DNA of 64,000 bases, from positions 526,897-590,896 of the forward strand of contig NZ_BSQG01000003.1 in NCBI RefSeq assembly GCF_030268225.1, given 5' to 3'. Each line of letters starts with the position of its first letter. The stretch's first letter is position 1. Source of the DNA: Nocardiopsis ansamitocini (GTDB lineage Bacteria; Actinomycetota; Actinomycetes; Streptosporangiales; Streptosporangiaceae). The notes beneath the pieces are model-generated. The model ran no database searches and was not told the origin of the DNA. It saw nothing but the letters and a program-made list of their open reading frames with translations. The position numbers and the translations under genes are program-made. Positions 20,425 to 29,586 of this stretch are shown here, piece by piece.

Positions 20425-22068
20425 TCAGGGTGCAGGCGGGTACACCTCGGTGACCTGAATGATCGAGGGAGTCCCCGTCTCGGGGTCGGGCTCACCGAAG
20501 GTCGCCTCCGCGATCACCACATCACCCCAACTGAGGTAGTTGACCAGGTCGCGGCCGGTCACCGTATAGGTGCCCCGGTTCTGTTCGTCGGTGTAGACCT
20601 GTCCGGCGGCCAGACAGAAGTGCGCGCACAGCACCTCGGCATCGGCGGCGATCAGCGCCTCCAGCGGTTCTTCGGCACCCTCGACAGGTGTCCACCGCGC
20701 GCTCCACTCCTGCGGAGTGACGATCTCCTCGGACGAGGGAAGCCCGGCGTCGGGGTCGACCTCCTGCACCGGCGTGTAAGGCCAGGGGCCGGCCAGCAGG
20801 TTGTTCTCCGCAGGGCCGTCGAAGCGCACCATCATCGTCCCGCTGTCCAGCGGAGGCGGCGGCGTCGGGGAAGAACTCGGAGAGGGGCTGGGGGAGGGCA
20901 GCGGTGCGGCGGTACCCAAACCCCCGCCGAACGCGGCCACCCCGGCCCACGCCGCTCCGCCCAGCAGGACAGCACCCAGCACGGCGCTACCCGTCAGCAG
21001 CAGGGCGCGGCTGCGGGGCGCCTTCGCGGCAGAGGCGGTGGCCGTCGACGCTGCCGGCCGGAGGGCCGAAGTCTTCGCCGCGGCCTTGCCGGTCTTACCT
21101 TTGCCACGCTCGTTCAGGTGCACCACCCGGGGCAGGAGCGCAGGTTCCACGATGCCCTGCCATTCCCGGTTCAGCAGCCGGGTCACGCCCGTTCCGGGCC
21201 CCGCCTCGGTACCGACGGTGCCCAGCCCCTCCTCCCACAGTTGGATGGAGGCGCGCAGCAGTTCTTGACCATCGGGACGTTCGGCAGGGTCCTTGGCCAG
21301 TGCTGACTCCAGCAGCGGCCGCAATTCGGAGGGAACGCCTTCCAGGTCGGGGGCTTCCGACTCGACCCTGGCAGCCAGGACCGCGGGCTCGCCCATGCCG
21401 AACGGCAACCGTCCAGTCGCCGCGAAGGAGATGATCGCCCCCCAGGCGAAGGCGTCGGATGCGGGACTCGGTGCGGCGCCGTGGTGCCGCTCCGGGCCGA
21501 GCCACGCCGCGGAACGCCGCAGCGACTCGGGATCGCCGGGGAGGGAGCAGTCGAGAATGCGCGGGCCGGTGGAGCTGAGCAGAATGTTGCTGGGGGTCAG
21601 GTCGCCGTGGGACAGGCCGTGCGCGTGGAGGGAGCAGAGACCCTCGGCAAGCCCCGCAGCCAACGCGATCAGCCGGCCGGGGGTGAGGGGACCGCGCTTT
21701 CGGGCGTATTGCGCCAGGGGGATACCGGAGGCGTAGGGCATTGCCAGCCAAGGCGGATCGCCGGCGGAGTCGAAGGTGACGGGCGCCACGTAGCAGCGGC
21801 CGTCCACTCCGGCCAGTGCGCGCAGCCGCCGGTCCAATTCTGCGCGGGCGTTCCGGTCGGCGACGCGCGCGGGAGGCAGCGTCTTGACCGCGAGCAGGGA
21901 GTCCGTGCCCGCGGCGGGGTTCACCGCCGCATAGACGGTGCCCGTGCGGCCCGATCCGAAGCGGCCCACCAGCACGTAGGGGCCGATCGCCTGCGGGTCC
22001 TCGGGGGCGATGGGGCCCAGATCGGGCGGTACCAGAACGGAAATTGTCCGTTCGGAACGTCGGCTCAT
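20425..22068 (-). CDS. Atypical Ser/Thr protein kinase (possible pseudokinase) with extracytoplasmic domain
   Basis: A 547-aa single-pass protein. The kinase-like domain spans about 28-285. The ATP-anchoring Lys62 (AVKT), the catalytic-loop Asp156 and Asn161 are kept, but the HRD motif reads HGD (154-156), the DFG motif reads DCS (173-175) and the APE segment reads GPE. A Lys/Ala-rich linker leads to one membrane helix (about 355-380), then a Pro/Ser stalk and a C-terminal exported domain (about 410-547) with a Cys-x3-Cys pair (LCAHFC). Loss of the DFG Phe-Gly suggests weak or no catalysis, but some prokaryotic kinases vary here. ATG 22068 has AGGA 6 bases upstream. Confidence 0.88.
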   Translation of the reverse strand: MSRRSERTISVLVPPDLGPIAPEDPQAIGPYVLVGRFGSGRTGTVYAAVNPAAGTDSLLAVKTLPPARVADRNARAELDRRLRALAGVDGRCYVAPVTFDSAGDPPWLAMPYASGIPLAQYARKRGPLTPGRLIALAAGLAEGLCSLHAHGLSHGDLTPSNILLSSTGPRILDCSLPGDPESLRRSAAWLGPERHHGAAPSPASDAFAWGAIISFAATGRLPFGMGEPAVLAARVESEAPDLEGVPSELRPLLESALAKDPAERPDGQELLRASIQLWEEGLGTVGTEAGPGTGVTRLLNREWQGIVEPALLPRVVHLNERGKGKTGKAAAKTSALRPAASTATASAAKAPRSRALLLTGSAVLGAVLLGGAAWAGVAAFGGGLGTAAPLPSPSPSPSSSPTPPPPLDSGTMMVRFDGPAENNLLAGPWPYTPVQEVDPDAGLPSSEEIVTPQEWSARWTPVEGAEEPLEALIAADAEVLCAHFCLAAGQVYTDEQNRGTYTVTGRDLVNYLSWGDVVIAEATFGEPDPETGTPSIIQVTEVYPPAP

Positions 22069-22371
22069 CGTGGTCCTGTCTCAAGGGATGCCGTGGGGGA
22101 GGGGAAACAGCGGGAGGCGCGGAGCCGCGCTGCGCAATCGTAACGAAAACCGCGTGTTGTGGCGCCGTACGTTTAGGACGCGCTATCCGGGTTACGGGTT
22201 TCCGGATGGTCGGAGGCGGTAGTGTCCCCCTGTCCGGCTCCTCTCGACCGCGAGGACCGCGTTCCCGGTCACCGACCGTGACTTTTCACCAGCCCAGCGC
22301 GTGGCAACGCGGTGCCCGCGCCGTTCCCGCTCGTTCCCTGTCCGAACGAACCAACAGTTAGCGGAGTTCGC
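22069..22371. other. Divergent intergenic region, kinase / DUF948 gene
   Basis: About 300 bases with no gene. A TAGTGT hexamer at 22220-22225 could be the -10 of the rightward operon, but no convincing -35 is at the right spacing. Confidence 0.35.
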
Positions 22372-22764
22372 ATGCTGACCGGAGGAGAGCTCGCAGCCCT
22401 GATCGCCGTCGTGATCTGGGCGGTGCTGGCCGCATTCCTTTGCGTTGCCCTGATCAAGCTCACTCGGTTGTTGTCCGAGACGACCAAGGCGGTGTCAGAA
22501 CTGCGCGAGCGCACCGGGCCGCTGCTCGACGATGTCACGGCCACGGTCGAGCGCGCCAACGGGTCCCTCGACCGGGTCGAGGAGATCACCGCCAACCTCG
22601 CCACCACGAGCGAGGACGTCTCCACGATGACGTCCCTCACGCGTTCGGTGGTCACCGGCCCGCTCGTCAAGGCGGCATCACTCTCGTACGGGGTGCGCCA
22701 GGTACTGGGCCGTCGTCGGGCTGTCGCCCTGATCCGCACCCGGCGCAGGAGGCAGCGCGCATGA
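22372..22764 (+). CDS. DUF948-family membrane-anchored protein
   Basis: A 130-aa protein with one N-terminal membrane helix (ELAALIAVVIWAVLAAFLCVALIKL, about 6-30) followed by a heptad-like helical region (TKAVSELRERTGPLLDDVTATVERANGSLDRVEEITANLA) typical of DUF948, and a very basic C-terminus. The function is unknown. GGAG at 22363-22366 supports the ATG. The stop overlaps the next start by ATGA, and the pair lies upstream of alaS as in many actinobacteria; here a Nudix gene on the other strand is inserted between. Confidence 0.85.
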   Translation: MLTGGELAALIAVVIWAVLAAFLCVALIKLTRLLSETTKAVSELRERTGPLLDDVTATVERANGSLDRVEEITANLATTSEDVSTMTSLTRSVVTGPLVKAASLSYGVRQVLGRRRAVALIRTRRRRQRA

Positions 22765-23036
22765 TCGGCAAAGGAATCTACTTCGTTGCGGGGGCCGCAC
22801 TCGGCGGCTACCTCGTGCACAAGCTCAACCGGACCGCGCGCTCCTGGGGGCCCAGCGGAGTGGCCGACCGTGTCGGCGACCGGGTCCTGGAGTACCGCTC
22901 CGCCATCCGCGAGCTCAACGACGACATCGCCGGAGCGGTGGAAGAGCGCGAGGCCGAACTGCTCCGTCGTTACGGGGCCGAGGACACCGCCGCTGTGGAG
23001 CCTCGAAGGCACAGGGGCGTGTTGCCCGGGGCGTAA
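22761..23036 (+). CDS. Small conserved actinobacterial protein (DUF6167-like)
   Basis: A 91-aa protein starting MIGKGIYFVAGAALGGYLVHKLNRTARSWGPSGVADRV, with one short N-terminal hydrophobic segment and then an amphipathic, charged helix (YRSAIRELNDDIAGAVEEREAELLRRYG). It is coupled to the DUF948 gene by a 4-base overlap, which suggests the two work together at the membrane. The function is unknown. Confidence 0.8.
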   Translation: MIGKGIYFVAGAALGGYLVHKLNRTARSWGPSGVADRVGDRVLEYRSAIRELNDDIAGAVEEREAELLRRYGAEDTAAVEPRRHRGVLPGA

Positions 23037-23037
23037 C

Positions 23038-23108
23038 GGCGCGGGCCCGGGGCCCTTCACCCTCCGAGGGCGTCCGGGGGCCTCACGGGGCCGCCCGGGG
23101 CCCGCGCC
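23038..23108. terminator. Bidirectional GC-rich terminator
   Basis: An 11-bp inverted repeat (23038-23048 with 23098-23108) encloses a G/C-rich loop between the convergent ends of the small conserved gene and the Nudix gene. Confidence 0.5.
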
Positions 23109-23116
23109 GGTGGACT

Positions 23117-23701
23117 CTACCCCGTGTGGCCCGGCGCCGTCTCCTCGACGACCGATCGGGCCGGCCGGGCCGTGCCAAGGCCGGTTGCCACGAGGTACAG
23201 CAGCGCGTTCATCGAGGTTCCCGACACGAGTTCGCGTTCGGCCACCAGCGCAGGCACCCGGTTCAACGGGACCCATTCGATGCGTTCGGCCTCCCAGTCC
23301 TCCTGCGGTGCGCCGATATGCTCAGCGGACCGGGCGAAGAAGATGTGGTGCGCCGAGTCGGAGATCCCGCTTGAGGGCTGGGTATACAGCAACGGCCGAA
23401 GCGGGCCAGGTCGCCAGCCCGTTTCCTCCTCCACCTCGCGGGCGGCCGCGGCCGCGGGCTGTTCGCCCTCCTCGACGCCCCCGATCGGAATCTCGTATCC
23501 CCAGGTGTCGGTGATGAACCGGTGCCGCCACAGCAGCAGCACCTCGCTCGCCTCGTTCATGACGACCGCGCCCGCGCCGGGCGCCGAACGGATCACCCGG
23601 TGTTCGAGGTGCCTGCCGCCGGTGACCTCCACGTCGGCGACACGGATGTCGAGCCACCGGTCCTGGTAGAGCGGTTTCTCGGAGTGGACGGTCCAGCGCA
23701 T
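23117..23701 (-). CDS. Nudix hydrolase (ADP-ribose pyrophosphatase-like)
   Basis: A 194-aa enzyme with a perfect Nudix box, GGVEEGEQPAAAAAREVEEETGW (about 75-97), which binds the metal and cleaves nucleoside diphosphates linked to another moiety. The flanking N-terminal WLDIRVADVEVTGGRHLEHRVIR and later WVPLNRVPALV segments resemble ADP-ribose/NDP-sugar Nudix enzymes; the exact substrate is not readable. ATG 23701 is preceded by AAGGAG 4 bases upstream. It is inserted, in the opposite direction, between the DUF948/DUF6167 pair and alaS. Confidence 0.9.
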   Translation of the reverse strand: MRWTVHSEKPLYQDRWLDIRVADVEVTGGRHLEHRVIRSAPGAGAVVMNEASEVLLLWRHRFITDTWGYEIPIGGVEEGEQPAAAAAREVEEETGWRPGPLRPLLYTQPSSGISDSAHHIFFARSAEHIGAPQEDWEAERIEWVPLNRVPALVAERELVSGTSMNALLYLVATGLGTARPARSVVEETAPGHTG

Positions 23702-24334
23702 GATGCTCCTTGCCGAGAGTTTTGTGGGCCAAGGCAACCACAGGGGCTGTCACTGCCGCGTCCCGCACTGCTCCCGGTGTCTCGGCGAGGTGTGTGCGCC
23801 CGGGCGGTGCCTCGGCTGCCCCGTCCCCGCCCGATCGACGGGAACAGCCGATGGAACAAGGACGACCAGGGTTCTCGCCACTCCCCTCAGCGGGACGCCG
23901 CCCCGCTGACCGGGAGGGCCCGGCTCGAAGGCACGGAGCCGACGCGCGCCTGTTCCGGTTCGTTGACGCTCGTCCGGTAACGGTTATGCCACACGCCCCG
24001 ATCGCACTATTGTTCGGGGTGGTGGGCACTGGGCGTGCGTTTCGCTGTTTGCATGTGTGGCTTTCTTGCGCCTGCGACATGCTTTGCGCGTCGATGAATA
24101 GGCTTGGCGGTAGATTCGGGGCGGCCCTGCCCGGCCGGCAGACCGGAGTCGACTACCGGTACCAATCCGCACCACCTGGACGTTCCCGGCGCCCGCGCCC
24201 GCGGCGCAGGCGCGAACCGATGAGCGTCCACACGACCTTTAACCCTACGATGGGCGCCTACGTTGTCGTAGGCCATGCCGCCGGGAACCGCGTACCGCTG
24301 CCGGTGGCTGTAGGACCGATACGGGAGGGCACCA
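23702..24334. other. Long intergenic region upstream of alaS
   Basis: 633 bases without a credible gene between the divergent Nudix gene and alaS. One frame stays open across it, but its composition is not protein-like. The region includes a promoter candidate at 23963-23990 and would give alaS a leader of several hundred bases. No T-box or other known riboswitch was recognised. Confidence 0.4.
23963..23990 (+). promoter_or_regulatory. Candidate sigma-70 promoter for alaS
   Basis: TTGACG (23963-23968), a 16-base spacer and TATGCC (23985-23990). The -35 is good and the -10 fair. It is the best match in the alaS upstream region. Confidence 0.35.
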
Positions 24335-27007
24335 ATGGAGACGGCAGAGATCGCTCGCCGATTCCTCACTTTCTTCGAGAACAACGGACACACCGTCGTG
24401 CCCTCGGCAAGTCTCGTCGCAGACGACCCGACGCTGCTGTTCGTCCCGGCCGGGATGGTGCCGTTCAAGCCGTACTTCTTGGAGCAGGCGACACCCCCCT
24501 ACGACCGGGCCACCAGCGTCCAGAAGTGCATCCGCACCAACGACATCGAAGAGGTCGGCAAGACCTCGCGTCACGCGACCTTCTTCCAGATGCTGGGCAA
24601 CTTCTCCTTCGGTGACTACTTCAAGGAGCAGGCGATCCCTCTCGCCTGGAAGCTTGTCACCGACCCGGTCGCCGAGGGCGGCTTCGGTATCGACCCCGAC
24701 CGTCTCTGGGTCACCGTCTACCTCGACGACGACGAGGCCGAGGCGATCTGGCGCGACAAGGTGGGCGTGTCGCCCGACCGGATCCAGCGCCGCGACATGG
24801 AGGACAACTTCTGGTCCATGGGCGTGCCCGGACCCTGCGGCCCCTGCTCGGAGATCTTCTACGACCGCGGTCCCGAGCACGGCGCCGAGGGCGGCCCGGT
24901 CGCCGACGAGGACCGTTACGTCGAGATCTGGAACCTCGTGTTCATGCAGTTCGAACGTGGGGAGGGCGGCACCAAGAAGGGCTACCCGATCCTCGGTGAC
25001 CTGCCCAGCAAGAACATCGACACCGGCCTGGGACTGGAGCGTCTCGCCTCGTTGCTCCAGGGCGTCGACAACATCTACGAGACCGACACCCTCGGCCGCA
25101 TCCTCCAGCGCGCGGCCCACCTCACCGGTGTCGCCTACGGTACGAATCCCCGTGCCGACGTCAGCCTGCGGGTCATCGCCGACCACGTGCGCAGCGCCAC
25201 AATGCTCGTCGCCGACGGTGTGAAGCCCGGCAACGAGAAGGGCGGCTACGTCCTGCGTCGTATCCTGCGACGCTCCATCCGCAACCTGCGGCTGCTCTCG
25301 GGGGACGAGTCGTTCCACATGCACGACCTCACCGAGACCGCGATCAGTGTCATGAGTGAGCAGTACCCCGAACTGCGGGCCAACGCCGACCAGATCCACG
25401 GGGTCATCGACGCCGAGGAGAAGAACTTCGCCGACACGCTGCGCTCAGGCACCACGCTGTTCAACCGCGCAGCGGAGCGGACCAAGGCCGCGGGGAGTAC
25501 CGGCTTCTCCGGGGCGGACGCCTTCCAGCTCCACGACACCTACGGCTTCCCCATCGACCTCACTTTGGAGATGGCCGCTGAGCAGGGCCTCACCGTGGAC
25601 GAGGACGCGTTCCGCCGGCTGATGCAGGGACAGAAGGACGCGGCCAAGGCCGACGCCAAGGCCAAGAAGATCGGCAACGCGGACGTCAGCACCTATGCGC
25701 GGCTGCTGGAGAGGTCCGGTCCCACGGACTTCCTCGGCTACACCGAGACCGAGGGCGAGGCCACCGTTCTCGGCCTCGTCGTCAACGGCGAGGACGCCAC
25801 CATCGCGCGCGCAGGGGACAAGGTCGAGCTCGTCCTGGACCGCACCCCCTTCTACGCCGAAAGCGGTGGCCAGCTCGCCGACAAGGGCACCGTCACCATC
25901 GACGGCCGCGGCGTCGTCGACATCGACGACGTGCAGAAGCCCATCGCCGGGCTGTTCGCCCACCGCGGTACCGTGCGCAGCGGCGAGGTCGTCGTGGACG
26001 ACACCGTCCACGCCGCCATCGACACCGGTCGCCGCGGCTCGGTGTCGCGCTCGCACTCGGCCACCCACCTCATCCACTCCGCGCTGCGCAACGCACTTGG
26101 CCCCTCCGCCGGCCAGGCCGGGTCGGAGAACCAGCCGGGGCGTCTCCGCTTCGACTTCACCGCGGGCAAGGCCCTTACCGGCGACCAGCTCGTCCACGTG
26201 GAAGAAGAGGTCAACACCGTCCTCGCCGAGGACATCGAGGTCCGCTACCACGAGACCACGCTCGACAACGCGCTGGCCATGGGCGCGCTGGCAATGTTCG
26301 GCGAGAAGTACGGCGACACCGTGCGCATGGTGGAGATGAGCGACTACTCCCGCGAACTGTGCGGCGGTACCCACGTCGGTGCCACTGGACAATTGGGCCT
26401 GGTCAAGCTGCTGGGCGAATCCTCGGTGGGTTCCGGGGTACGCCGGGTCGAGGCCCTGGTCGGTATCGACGCCTTCCGGCGTCTGTCCACCGAGTCGGCG
26501 CTCGTCGGCCAGCTCTCCGAGCAACTCAAGACTCCGCGCGAGGACCTGCCCCAGCGCATCGACACGATGGTCTCCCGGCTGCGCGCGGCCGAGAAGGAGA
26601 TCGAGAAGCTGCGTGCCGCCCAGGTCCTCCAGGCCGCGGACGGTCTGGCCAAGGGCGCGCACGACATCGGCTCCGTCCGGGTCGTGGCCCACCGTGCGCC
26701 CGACGGGACCGGACCCGACGATCTGCGCACGCTCGCCCTCGACGTGCGTGGCCGCCTGGGCGAGGACCACCCGGTCGCCGTCGCGATCGTGGCGGTCCCC
26801 AAGGACCGTCCCGTCGTGGTGGTCGCGGTCAACAAGACCGGGCAGGCCGCCGGTCTCAAAGCCGGTGACCTCGTGGGTGTCGCTGCCCGCGCGCTCGGTG
26901 GCGGCGGCGGTGGCAAGGCCGACGTCGCCCAGGGCGGCGGGACCGACGCCTCTGCCGTGGACGCGGCGCTGCGCGCCGTGGAACAGCGAGTCTCGGAGGT
27001 CCCGTGA
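24335..27007 (+). CDS. alaS: AlaS, alanyl-tRNA synthetase
   Basis: An 890-aa class II synthetase of usual length. The aminoacylation domain starts [28 protein letters not shown] and includes [19 protein letters not shown]. The editing domain has the zinc-binding [11 protein letters not shown] and CGGTHV motifs (about 570 and 675). A DHHA1 C-terminal domain follows, with the glycine-rich [15 protein letters not shown] near 860. It charges tRNA-Ala and clears mischarged Ser and Gly. GGGAGGG upstream fixes ATG 24335. It is followed by ruvX, mltG and aroE, a conserved actinobacterial string. Confidence 0.98.
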   Translation: METAEIARRFLTFFENNGHTVVPSASLVADDPTLLFVPAGMVPFKPYFLEQATPPYDRATSVQKCIRTNDIEEVGKTSRHATFFQMLGNFSFGDYFKEQAIPLAWKLVTDPVAEGGFGIDPDRLWVTVYLDDDEAEAIWRDKVGVSPDRIQRRDMEDNFWSMGVPGPCGPCSEIFYDRGPEHGAEGGPVADEDRYVEIWNLVFMQFERGEGGTKKGYPILGDLPSKNIDTGLGLERLASLLQGVDNIYETDTLGRILQRAAHLTGVAYGTNPRADVSLRVIADHVRSATMLVADGVKPGNEKGGYVLRRILRRSIRNLRLLSGDESFHMHDLTETAISVMSEQYPELRANADQIHGVIDAEEKNFADTLRSGTTLFNRAAERTKAAGSTGFSGADAFQLHDTYGFPIDLTLEMAAEQGLTVDEDAFRRLMQGQKDAAKADAKAKKIGNADVSTYARLLERSGPTDFLGYTETEGEATVLGLVVNGEDATIARAGDKVELVLDRTPFYAESGGQLADKGTVTIDGRGVVDIDDVQKPIAGLFAHRGTVRSGEVVVDDTVHAAIDTGRRGSVSRSHSATHLIHSALRNALGPSAGQAGSENQPGRLRFDFTAGKALTGDQLVHVEEEVNTVLAEDIEVRYHETTLDNALAMGALAMFGEKYGDTVRMVEMSDYSRELCGGTHVGATGQLGLVKLLGESSVGSGVRRVEALVGIDAFRRLSTESALVGQLSEQLKTPREDLPQRIDTMVSRLRAAEKEIEKLRAAQVLQAADGLAKGAHDIGSVRVVAHRAPDGTGPDDLRTLALDVRGRLGEDHPVAVAIVAVPKDRPVVVVAVNKTGQAAGLKAGDLVGVAARALGGGGGGKADVAQGGGTDASAVDAALRAVEQRVSEVP

Positions 27008-27077
27008 CCGGCCCGGATCGCGCGCCGACCGTCCCCGCGGTCGGCGTCGCCGGCAGGCGCTGCGAGGTGCTCTTCCG

Positions 27078-27557
27078 TTGAGAAACGGTGTGCGACTCGC
27101 GGTGGACCCCGGAAACGCCCGGATCGGGATCGCGCGTAGCGATCCCAGCGGCACTCTGGCAACCCCGGTGGAGACCATCCGCCGGGGGGCCGGTGACCTC
27201 GACCGCATCGTCGCCCTCGTCCTTGAGTACGAGGCGCGTGAGGTCGTTGTCGGTTATCCGGCGTCGCTCTCTGGAGCGGAGGGGGCCGCCGCGCGCAGCG
27301 CGCGCTCCTTCGCCCGCGCCCTAGCGCGCAAGCTCGCCCCCGTCCCGGTGCGTCTGGTGGACGAGCGTTTGACCACCGTCACCGCACAGAACCAGCTGCG
27401 GGCGGGAGCCTCTTACGGCAAACGAGGTGCCCAAGGCGGCCGGGCAAGGCGTTCGGTCATCGACCAGGCCGCCGCGACCGTGCTGTTGCAGAGCGCACTC
27501 GACGCCGAACGGCGCACCGAGCAGCCCCCCGGTGAACTCGTCGAGGAAGACCCATGA
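27078..27557 (+). CDS. ruvX: RuvX/YqgF, putative pre-16S rRNA nuclease
   Basis: A 159-aa RNase H-fold protein (YqgF family), linked in other bacteria to maturation of the 16S rRNA 5' end. Conserved parts are RLAVDPGNARIGIARSDPSG (Asp near 9), the VVVGYPASLSG segment and VRLVDERLTTV. TTG 27078 gives an N-terminus (MRNGVRLAVD) matching the family better than the in-frame GTG at 27090; GAGG lies about 10 bases upstream. Its stop overlaps mltG by ATGA. Confidence 0.92.
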   Translation: MRNGVRLAVDPGNARIGIARSDPSGTLATPVETIRRGAGDLDRIVALVLEYEAREVVVGYPASLSGAEGAAARSARSFARALARKLAPVPVRLVDERLTTVTAQNQLRAGASYGKRGAQGGRARRSVIDQAAATVLLQSALDAERRTEQPPGELVEEDP

Positions 27558-29581
27558 GCGGCAACGACCACCACATCGATCGTCCCCGTGCATCAAGATC
27601 CCCCCGTGACCCTCGCGTGCGCCGACCCGAACCGGTGACCGATCCCTGGCAGTCCGCGGACGACGCCGAGTTCCGACGGCGGGGAGAGCCGGGTGCACGC
27701 GCCCACCGCGACGAACACGGAGTCGGCAGACGGGGGGAAGGCCCCGCGCCGGAAGAGGCGGACCGGCCGCGCACGCCCGCGGCCGGACTCGACCTCGGCG
27801 CGGACACCGAGAGGCCGCGTGGCCGACGTCGCCGGCCGGGCCCGGCCGACACCGGCTCGATGCCCCGTATCCAAGACGACACCGCCGCACCAGTGGCGGA
27901 TCCGCTCCAGGAACAACCCAGGGGCCGCCGCCGCAGGTCCGACACAGGTGCCGAGGAACTCGGTGCGCACCCCGGTACCGGTCCGATCCCGACCGACCGC
28001 CGCCGCGGTCCGCGGCGGCGACCTTCCTACGACGAGTTGGCCCCGGAGTCCGACCGGAGTTCCGGACGAGGGCCCGATCCGCTGGACGACGCTCCCCCTC
28101 CCCGCCGCCGTCCGCGTGCGGTCGCCGACGAGGGAACGGGGGAGCAGACCGGGGCGTTCGCGGCGCCGGCCGACAGCGACCCCGTGGACACTCCCCGGCG
28201 TGTCCGGCGCGGCGCCGAACCGGCGGACGGTCGGCGCTCACGCCGTGCCGAGCCCGCGGAGGAGCCGGTCGAGGCGCTGGTCGGAGTCCCTGGTGGGGAT
28301 CCGGCCCCGGAGCGGGGCTCCCGCCGCTCGCGCCGCGAGCGCGACATCGATTCCGACCCGGAGGAGGGGACGGGCTCGCTGCCCCTTCCCTTCGACGCCG
28401 AGGAGCACGGCGAGGACGACGAGGACGAGCGTCCCCGCTCGCGGCGTTCCAGGCGCGGTGACGATGACGACGACCGGGGCGGACGCCGAGGAGGCGGACG
28501 CCGCAAGGCCAAGGGCAAACGGAAGCGCAAGGGCGGGTTCGCCTCGTTCTCCGCGGTCATGGTGCTCGTGGTGCTGCTCGGCGTCGGCGGTTTCGGTGGC
28601 TACACCCTGCTCAGCACCTACGTGATCCCCCCCGACTACTCCGGCGAGGGCAACGGTGAGGTCGAGATCGTCATCGAGAACGGCGACTCCGGGACCACGA
28701 TCGCCCAGAAGCTGGAGGAGGCCGGTGTCGTCAAGAGCGTGCGTGCGTTCACCAACGAGCTTCGCGGTCAAAACGCCAACTTCGCCCCCGGTACCTACCT
28801 GCTGCGCTCGCAGATGAGCGGGGCCGCGGCCGTGCAGCTCCTCCTGACCCCGGAGGCCCGGGTCGGGGTGCGCCTCACCATTCCCGAGGGACTGCGTGCC
28901 GTCGAGATCCTGCCGCTGATCGCGGAGGAGACCGGCATGGAGCCGGCGGACCTGGGTGCCGCCTACGCCGATGAGGAAGCGCTCGACCTGCCCGACTACG
29001 CCGAGAACGGGCCCGAAGGGTTCCTCTTCCCCGACACCTACCAGATCGATCCCGGCACCACCGCAGCCGACCTGCTGAAGCAGATGGTCGACCGGCACAA
29101 GAGCGTCGCCGAGGAGATCGACCTGGTCGAGAGGGCCGAGGCGATCGGGTACACCCCCAACGAGGTCATGGCCACAGCGGCGATCATCCAGGCCGAGACC
29201 GGCAGGGTCGAGGACATGGGCAAGATCTCCAGGGTCGTCTACAACCGTCTCGACATCAATATGCAGTTGGGGATGGACAGCACCTGCTTCTACGTCCTCG
29301 ACGAGTACGGCACCGCACTCAACGACGACCAGCTCATTCGTTGCAGGGACTCCGGCAGCGACTACCGCACCTACTACCGAACCGGTCTGCCCATCGGTCC
29401 GATCGTCAGTCCCGGTGCGGATGCCATCGAGGCCGCATTGGAGCCGGAGGAGGGGGAGTGGTTGTTCTTCGTCGCCACCGACCCCAGCAGCCTGGTCACC
29501 AAGTTCGCGGTGACGGAGGCGGAGTTCACGCAGCTCAAGGAAGAGTTCGAGGCGAACCGTCTAGCGCAGGCACAGGAGTGA
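27554..29581 (+). CDS. mltG: MltG, endolytic murein transglycosylase
   Basis: A 675-aa YceG-family protein that cuts nascent peptidoglycan glycan strands at the membrane. Residues 1-328 are a very long disordered cytoplasmic region rich in Arg, Asp, Glu and Pro. One membrane helix follows (about 331-352), then a LysM-like segment (VEIVIENGDSGTTIAQKLEEAGVV) and the catalytic YceG domain with GFLFPDTYQI and the catalytic Glu548 in AAIIQAETG. The cytoplasmic tail is far longer than in enterobacterial MltG (about 340 aa in total) and may carry regulatory or protein-binding sites. ATGA overlap with ruvX; aroE follows 5 bases later. Confidence 0.94.
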   Translation: MSGNDHHIDRPRASRSPRDPRVRRPEPVTDPWQSADDAEFRRRGEPGARAHRDEHGVGRRGEGPAPEEADRPRTPAAGLDLGADTERPRGRRRRPGPADTGSMPRIQDDTAAPVADPLQEQPRGRRRRSDTGAEELGAHPGTGPIPTDRRRGPRRRPSYDELAPESDRSSGRGPDPLDDAPPPRRRPRAVADEGTGEQTGAFAAPADSDPVDTPRRVRRGAEPADGRRSRRAEPAEEPVEALVGVPGGDPAPERGSRRSRRERDIDSDPEEGTGSLPLPFDAEEHGEDDEDERPRSRRSRRGDDDDDRGGRRGGGRRKAKGKRKRKGGFASFSAVMVLVVLLGVGGFGGYTLLSTYVIPPDYSGEGNGEVEIVIENGDSGTTIAQKLEEAGVVKSVRAFTNELRGQNANFAPGTYLLRSQMSGAAAVQLLLTPEARVGVRLTIPEGLRAVEILPLIAEETGMEPADLGAAYADEEALDLPDYAENGPEGFLFPDTYQIDPGTTAADLLKQMVDRHKSVAEEIDLVERAEAIGYTPNEVMATAAIIQAETGRVEDMGKISRVVYNRLDINMQLGMDSTCFYVLDEYGTALNDDQLIRCRDSGSDYRTYYRTGLPIGPIVSPGADAIEAALEPEEGEWLFFVATDPSSLVTKFAVTEAEFTQLKEEFEANRLAQAQE

Positions 29582-29586
29582 GCACG

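Noticed and set aside
23710..24615. 301-codon plus-strand frame before and into alaS
   Set aside because: It runs out of frame into alaS and has no protein-like features.
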